Assembly: GCA_016706225.1 (NCBI GenBank)
Contig: JADJKB010000005.1
Span: 186,001 to 250,000 of the forward strand
DNA: 64,000 bases
Origin: Myxococcales bacterium
GTDB lineage: Bacteria; Myxococcota_A; Polyangia; Polyangiales; Polyangiaceae
Direction: 5' to 3'
A model generated the notes under the pieces. That model was not told the origin of the DNA. It made no database searches and worked only from the letters and a program-made list of their open reading frames with translations. The position numbers and the translations under genes are program-made. Position 1 is the stretch's first letter; each line of letters opens with the position of its first letter. This document shows positions 61,801 through 64,000 of the stretch, piece by piece.

Positions 61801-62719
61801 AATCGCTCACGCGTTTGGCCAAGAGCACGCTGACCAACTCGCGCTCGCGCTCGGTGATGGCGACCGCCGCCGACGCCAGCGGAGCACGCAGTGTCGGGCG
61901 GGAGCCGCCGATGCCGGCCAGCGCTTCGAGCAGGGCGTCCGCTGACTCGGGCCGATCATCCGGGTTCTTGGCCAAGAGCCGCGCGCACAGCTCGTCGAGC
62001 GGCTGCGGCACGTCGGCAATCACCTCCCGCAGGCGCATTGCGCCGGCGACCACGATTTTTGCGAGGACCGCCAGATAACTGTCGGCGCCGAATGCCGGCG
62101 TGCCAGTGACACACTCGAACAAGATCGCACCGAGCGCGAAGAGGTCGGCGCGCGCATCGACCTCCTCGGTGCCACGCGCTTGCTCCGGCGCCATGTACCC
62201 CAGCGTTCCGGTTGGACCTTGCCAGGCGCGAGCCTCGGTTCGGTCCCCGCGGTGACGTGCGAGCCCGAAGTCCAAGAGCTTCACGCTCTGGGCGTGGCCG
62301 TCGGGTAGGAGCAAGTTGCCAGGGGACAGATCGCAGTGGATGACGCCGGCCGAGTGGGCGTGCGCCAGCGCTCCGGCGACGCGTCGGATGAGATCGACGG
62401 CCTCTTCCACGGGCAAGCGTCCGCCCTCCAATCGACGGCTGAGGGTCTGACCCTCGAGCCACTCCATTGCGAGGTAGTGCTCGCCGCCGCCCGTGTTGCC
62501 GTGAGCGACGTAGCGAACGATAGCCGGATGGCTGAGGAGGGTGAGTGCGCGCGCTTCGCGGAAGAATCGTTGTTCGCCCTCGCGGCCGGCGTGAACGTGT
62601 TTCAGGGCCACGGGCTCGCCGGTCTGGCGGTCGATGGCGCGAAAGACCTCGCCCATTCCACCTTCGCCGGCGAAGGTCGTGACCTCGAACCGGCCTGCTA
62701 TTACATCACCGAGATTCAA
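58898..62719 (-). CDS. Kinase / cyclase-like / AAA / TPR signalling giant 2 (paralogue)
   Basis: Predicted 1,273 residues with the same order of domains as the neighbour, 22 bp away. Kinase at about 10-270: 'GEGGMGEVFRAID', Lys40, but the catalytic loop reads 'HCDLSPGN' at 128-135, so Arg of the HRD is Cys and Lys is Ser; 'DFGLAR' and 'GTLGYMAPEQ' are intact. The cyclase-like region (about 290-440) includes 'FLADGSCLLTTAGSG' and 'ATDQAARAAAVALEIM'. Walker A is 'GPAGSGKS' at 478-485 and Walker B 'VLLVLEDFQWGD'. TPR repeats complete the C-terminus. The TTG start is the only one before the Gly-rich loop with a sensible N-terminus. The two genes probably arose by tandem duplication. Confidence 0.82.
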   Translation of the reverse strand: MNLGDVIAGRFEVTTFAGEGGMGEVFRAIDRQTGEPVALKHVHAGREGEQRFFREARALTLLSHPAIVRYVAHGNTGGGEHYLAMEWLEGQTLSRRLEGGRLPVEEAVDLIRRVAGALAHAHSAGVIHCDLSPGNLLLPDGHAQSVKLLDFGLARHRGDRTEARAWQGPTGTLGYMAPEQARGTEEVDARADLFALGAILFECVTGTPAFGADSYLAVLAKIVVAGAMRLREVIADVPQPLDELCARLLAKNPDDRPESADALLEALAGIGGSRPTLRAPLASAAVAITERERELVSVLLAKRVSDSADRALAGWPDEVRRLARDNQLRTEFLADGSCLLTTAGSGVATDQAARAAAVALEIMNTDPMLAVGIATGWATLERGQCEGEVVERAASLASVAGGIGIDDVTRGLLPPRFQASGARGAYTLTGASSVEQPARLLLGRETPCVGRDRELRTLHAIVDESLAAPVAQAVLMTGPAGSGKSRVRYELIRQLRERHPELAVWVGRGDPMHAGAPFGVLAQALRRATGVLDGEAAQSRREAVSVTVARSVPPEDQARVTEFMAELLGCPFPDSPALSAARQDPLLMSDQLRRAVEDLLSAECRMQPVLLVLEDFQWGDAATVKLLDAALRNLPNLPWTLLAIARPDVHETFPGLWLERNVQELKIGALTRRAAESLIRETAGPVGDAICADLLLRAGGNAFYLEELIRAHVEGRSDGQPDSVLGMVKERIENMEPEARRVLRAASVFGQSFSALGVTTLVGGEAMAAETREWLETLELREVVTRRSGEALASESEYTFRHSLVRDAAYAMLTDRDRMLGHQLAAEHLERIGAADGTSMAEHYERAQAPREAARWRRRAAAEALDAGDFEAAVALAERGLAAEVTGSEAGELCLTRAEALRLSGRVKESLPSVERAISAFEPGTLGWCNAIGERSLILQRLGQSAELVSASVELASASAEPDGRDALALARVRSAVALLRFGFRGEASELVELAENATPLLGPVTRAWVHAYRAVEALLDGAPSRYLCEAERAHAGYLAIGDVRLALEQSISIGSVQMELGVYADAETNLRAALVSAERLGLAHAAAGARHNLGLVLGYLGEFDEAVRLEQAALEAFRNRDQRMLGGAELALAMIHLQSGNSKAGLEAGGRALEVLERSAPPLVPMALATLARLQLAQGEGVSALELSTRAHERLESAGAVEFGAHSIRRAHAEALAANGRQSEAAALVADAARRLHDEAERLADPRLAQCFLEAVVDNRILLELAGAWGVG

Positions 62720-62825
62720 CCGACCCGTACACGTAGCGCCGCTGGGCGGAGCTGGCTAGCGGGTGGGGCCGGTTGCGCACCCCGGGAACGGGCGCGGCGC
62801 TGGGAGAATGGGCCGTTCGGCGGGC

Positions 62826-63548
62826 TCAGCAGCCGTAGATCACCAGCGTGGCGGCCGAGGCGATGCGCTCGAGGGCGGTGACGTCGGACGCACGGAAGGC
62901 GTGGCCCACCCGCCCGAGCTCGATGATTGCCAGCAGATCGCCGCCGATGCACAGCGGAACCATCGCGACGCCCTCGAGATCAGCAGCGGCGCCGAGCCGG
63001 TTCGCGATGCAGCGCTCGGCCTCACCCGTTCCGGGCCGTGCCACGACCAACCCACCAAAACGGGCAATTCGAGTCGCTGCGTCGTCCGGCAAGATCGCGC
63101 CGAGCCGCCCGGTCATGCCGATGCCACGCACACAGGTGGTCGTGGCGCGCTGGTCGGGATCGAAGGCTCTGTGTACGAGCCCGAAGCTCGCGTTGGTCGT
63201 CTCGAAGCACTCGTGCAACGCAAGGGACAACACCTCTGCCGCGTCCATCGCCAGGCCAAAGCGTGAGACGAGGTCCGCGTGGCTCTGGCCCATGAACGGG
63301 CGGTTGATCAGGGTGTCGGTGCCCGGAACCCGCTGAACCGCACGGATCTCGCGGATCTGGTCCAGGCGGCGCCACGTGCGCCAGGTCAGCTCCCGCACCA
63401 GGCAGTCTTCCGGGATGCGCCCGTGGAACACCCCGCGCTGGAGCAGGTCCGTTCTCACCGGACCGACGGTCAGCTCTCCGTTGGTGACGAACCAGAGAGG
63501 TGGGGGACGAACTGGGCGTGGCGAGTGAGTGGCGGCGGAAATCTGCAC
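62826..63548 (-). CDS. GYF-like / GAF domain regulator
   Basis: Predicted 240 residues. 'LWFVTNGELTVGPVRTDLLQRGVFHGRIPEDCLVRELTWRTWRRL' at about 19-63 resembles the GYF_2 domain that reads proline-rich or partner motifs in myxobacterial signalling. A GAF domain follows at about 85-238: 'LSLALHECFETTNASFGLVHRAFD', 'CVRGIGMTGRL', 'GVAMVPLCIGGDLLAIIELGRVG' and 'FRASDVTALERIASAATLVIYG'. The GTG start is set by a perfect AAGGAG seven bases upstream; a longer GTG start would add 17 Arg-rich residues. It lies 106 bp upstream of the kinase giant on the same strand. It may sense a ligand and influence the kinases. Confidence 0.75.
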   Translation of the reverse strand: MQISAATHSPRPVRPPPLWFVTNGELTVGPVRTDLLQRGVFHGRIPEDCLVRELTWRTWRRLDQIREIRAVQRVPGTDTLINRPFMGQSHADLVSRFGLAMDAAEVLSLALHECFETTNASFGLVHRAFDPDQRATTTCVRGIGMTGRLGAILPDDAATRIARFGGLVVARPGTGEAERCIANRLGAAADLEGVAMVPLCIGGDLLAIIELGRVGHAFRASDVTALERIASAATLVIYGC

Positions 63549-63682
63549 GGGAAGGCTCCTTCGTCGGCGAATGCGACGTGCGCCGAAATTGTCGCGCACA
63601 ACAGCCTCGACGGGCCAAGAACGAGGTTCGTCCCAGGCGTTTTTCCGTCCAGCGCTGGAGCTCCCGAGCCTAAGATTGGGCG

Positions 63683-64000
63683 GTGGAGAGCGTGCGAATC
63701 GATCGCTGGCTTGCGGCTGCGCGGTTCTTCAAGTCGCGCACCCAGGCCAGCGATGCGTGTCTCGGCGGTCACGTCCGAGTGAATGAAAACCCGGCGCGCC
63801 CGAGCCACCTGGTCCGCGTCGGCGATCGCGTTCGTGCGATTGCGCCGCGTGGCGAGGTGATCTTGGAAGTGCTCGCCTTGGCCGAAAAGCGCCTGGCCCC
63901 CGCGCCGGCGCGCGCCTTGTATCAAGACTTCTCCCCGCCGCCGCCACCAAGAGAGGAACGCGTCGCCGTTCGCGATCGTGGCGCCGGGCGCCCCACCAAG
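63683..64000 (+). CDS. S4-domain RNA-binding protein (Hsp15/RqcP-like), 3' end outside window
   Basis: The frame is open to the right edge for 106 codons from GTG. 'VRIDRWLAAARFFKSRTQASDACLGGHVRVNENPARPSHLVRVGDRVRAIA' is a complete S4 domain as in heat-shock protein Hsp15, with the helix-loop-strand that binds structured RNA. The C-terminal part is Arg/Pro-rich ('PPPPPREERVAVRDRGAGRPTK'), typical of this family, which helps free nascent-chain-blocked 50S subunits or binds ribosomal RNA. It lies on the opposite strand to the GAF gene, separated by 134 bp. Confidence 0.85.
   Translation, partial: MESVRIDRWLAAARFFKSRTQASDACLGGHVRVNENPARPSHLVRVGDRVRAIAPRGEVILEVLALAEKRLAPAPARALYQDFSPPPPPREERVAVRDRGAGRPTK

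Overview
The window is high-GC bacterial DNA of the kind found in Myxococcota, most likely class Polyangia (Sorangium/Polyangium-like). The clues are numerous lipoproteins with a glycine/alanine/serine-rich linker after the lipobox Cys followed by Cys-rich or beta domains, three eukaryote-like Ser/Thr kinases (two of them kinase-AAA-TPR giants of about 1,275 residues), a histone-H1-like Lys/Ala repeat protein, and frequent GTG/TTG starts. I saw no tRNA, rRNA, CRISPR array, insertion sequence or phage gene. Assignments come from reading motifs by eye, without database searches.

Layout. 0-5 kb: an H1-like DNA-binding protein running off the left edge, a TPR envelope protein, a LEA14-like lipoprotein, and a lipid-flavoured group (acyltransferase plus two atypical SDR proteins). 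5-9 kb: a four-gene operon with a FadR/GntR-type regulator, an N-terminal domain resembling that of long-chain alcohol oxidases, a GMC oxidoreductase and an unrecognised partner, with tandem palindromic operators upstream. 9-20 kb: tryptophan 2,3-dioxygenase, a large choice-of-anchor-L-like lipoprotein, a membrane trypsin-like protease operon, an enoyl-CoA hydratase and an exported GH94-like lipoprotein. 20-33 kb: the alpha subunit of an acyl-CoA carboxylase, an FNR-type reductase, GDPD, a Cys-rich lipoprotein behind a run of hairpins, TauE exporter, pilin-like protein, FGE-like and VWA lipoproteins, a Ser/Thr kinase and an FHA-GAF protein.

34-40.5 kb: a treY-treZ-glgX operon with overlapping genes, which turns glycogen or maltodextrin into trehalose. 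40.8-50 kb: two surface lipoproteins, the carboxylase beta subunit, a divergent response-regulator/LuxR pair, a GFA-domain protein, a lipoprotein gene with an apparent one-base frameshift, a membrane protein and two gene fragments (a TfoX N-terminus and a B12-binding-like N-terminus). 50.9-54.8 kb: purL-purQ, with PurS-like repeats at the PurL N-terminus. 55-63.5 kb: twin kinase/cyclase-like/AAA/TPR proteins followed upstream by a GYF-GAF regulator. The right edge cuts a small S4-domain RNA-binding protein.

How it works together. The clearest metabolic units are trehalose synthesis (TreYZ/GlgX), de novo purine synthesis (PurL/PurQ), and acyl-CoA/leucine-type catabolism (carboxylase alpha and beta, enoyl-CoA hydratase). 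The FadR-controlled GMC oxidase may act on fatty alcohols or sterol-like lipids. Much of the rest is surface lipoprotein and signalling inventory with no assignable function.
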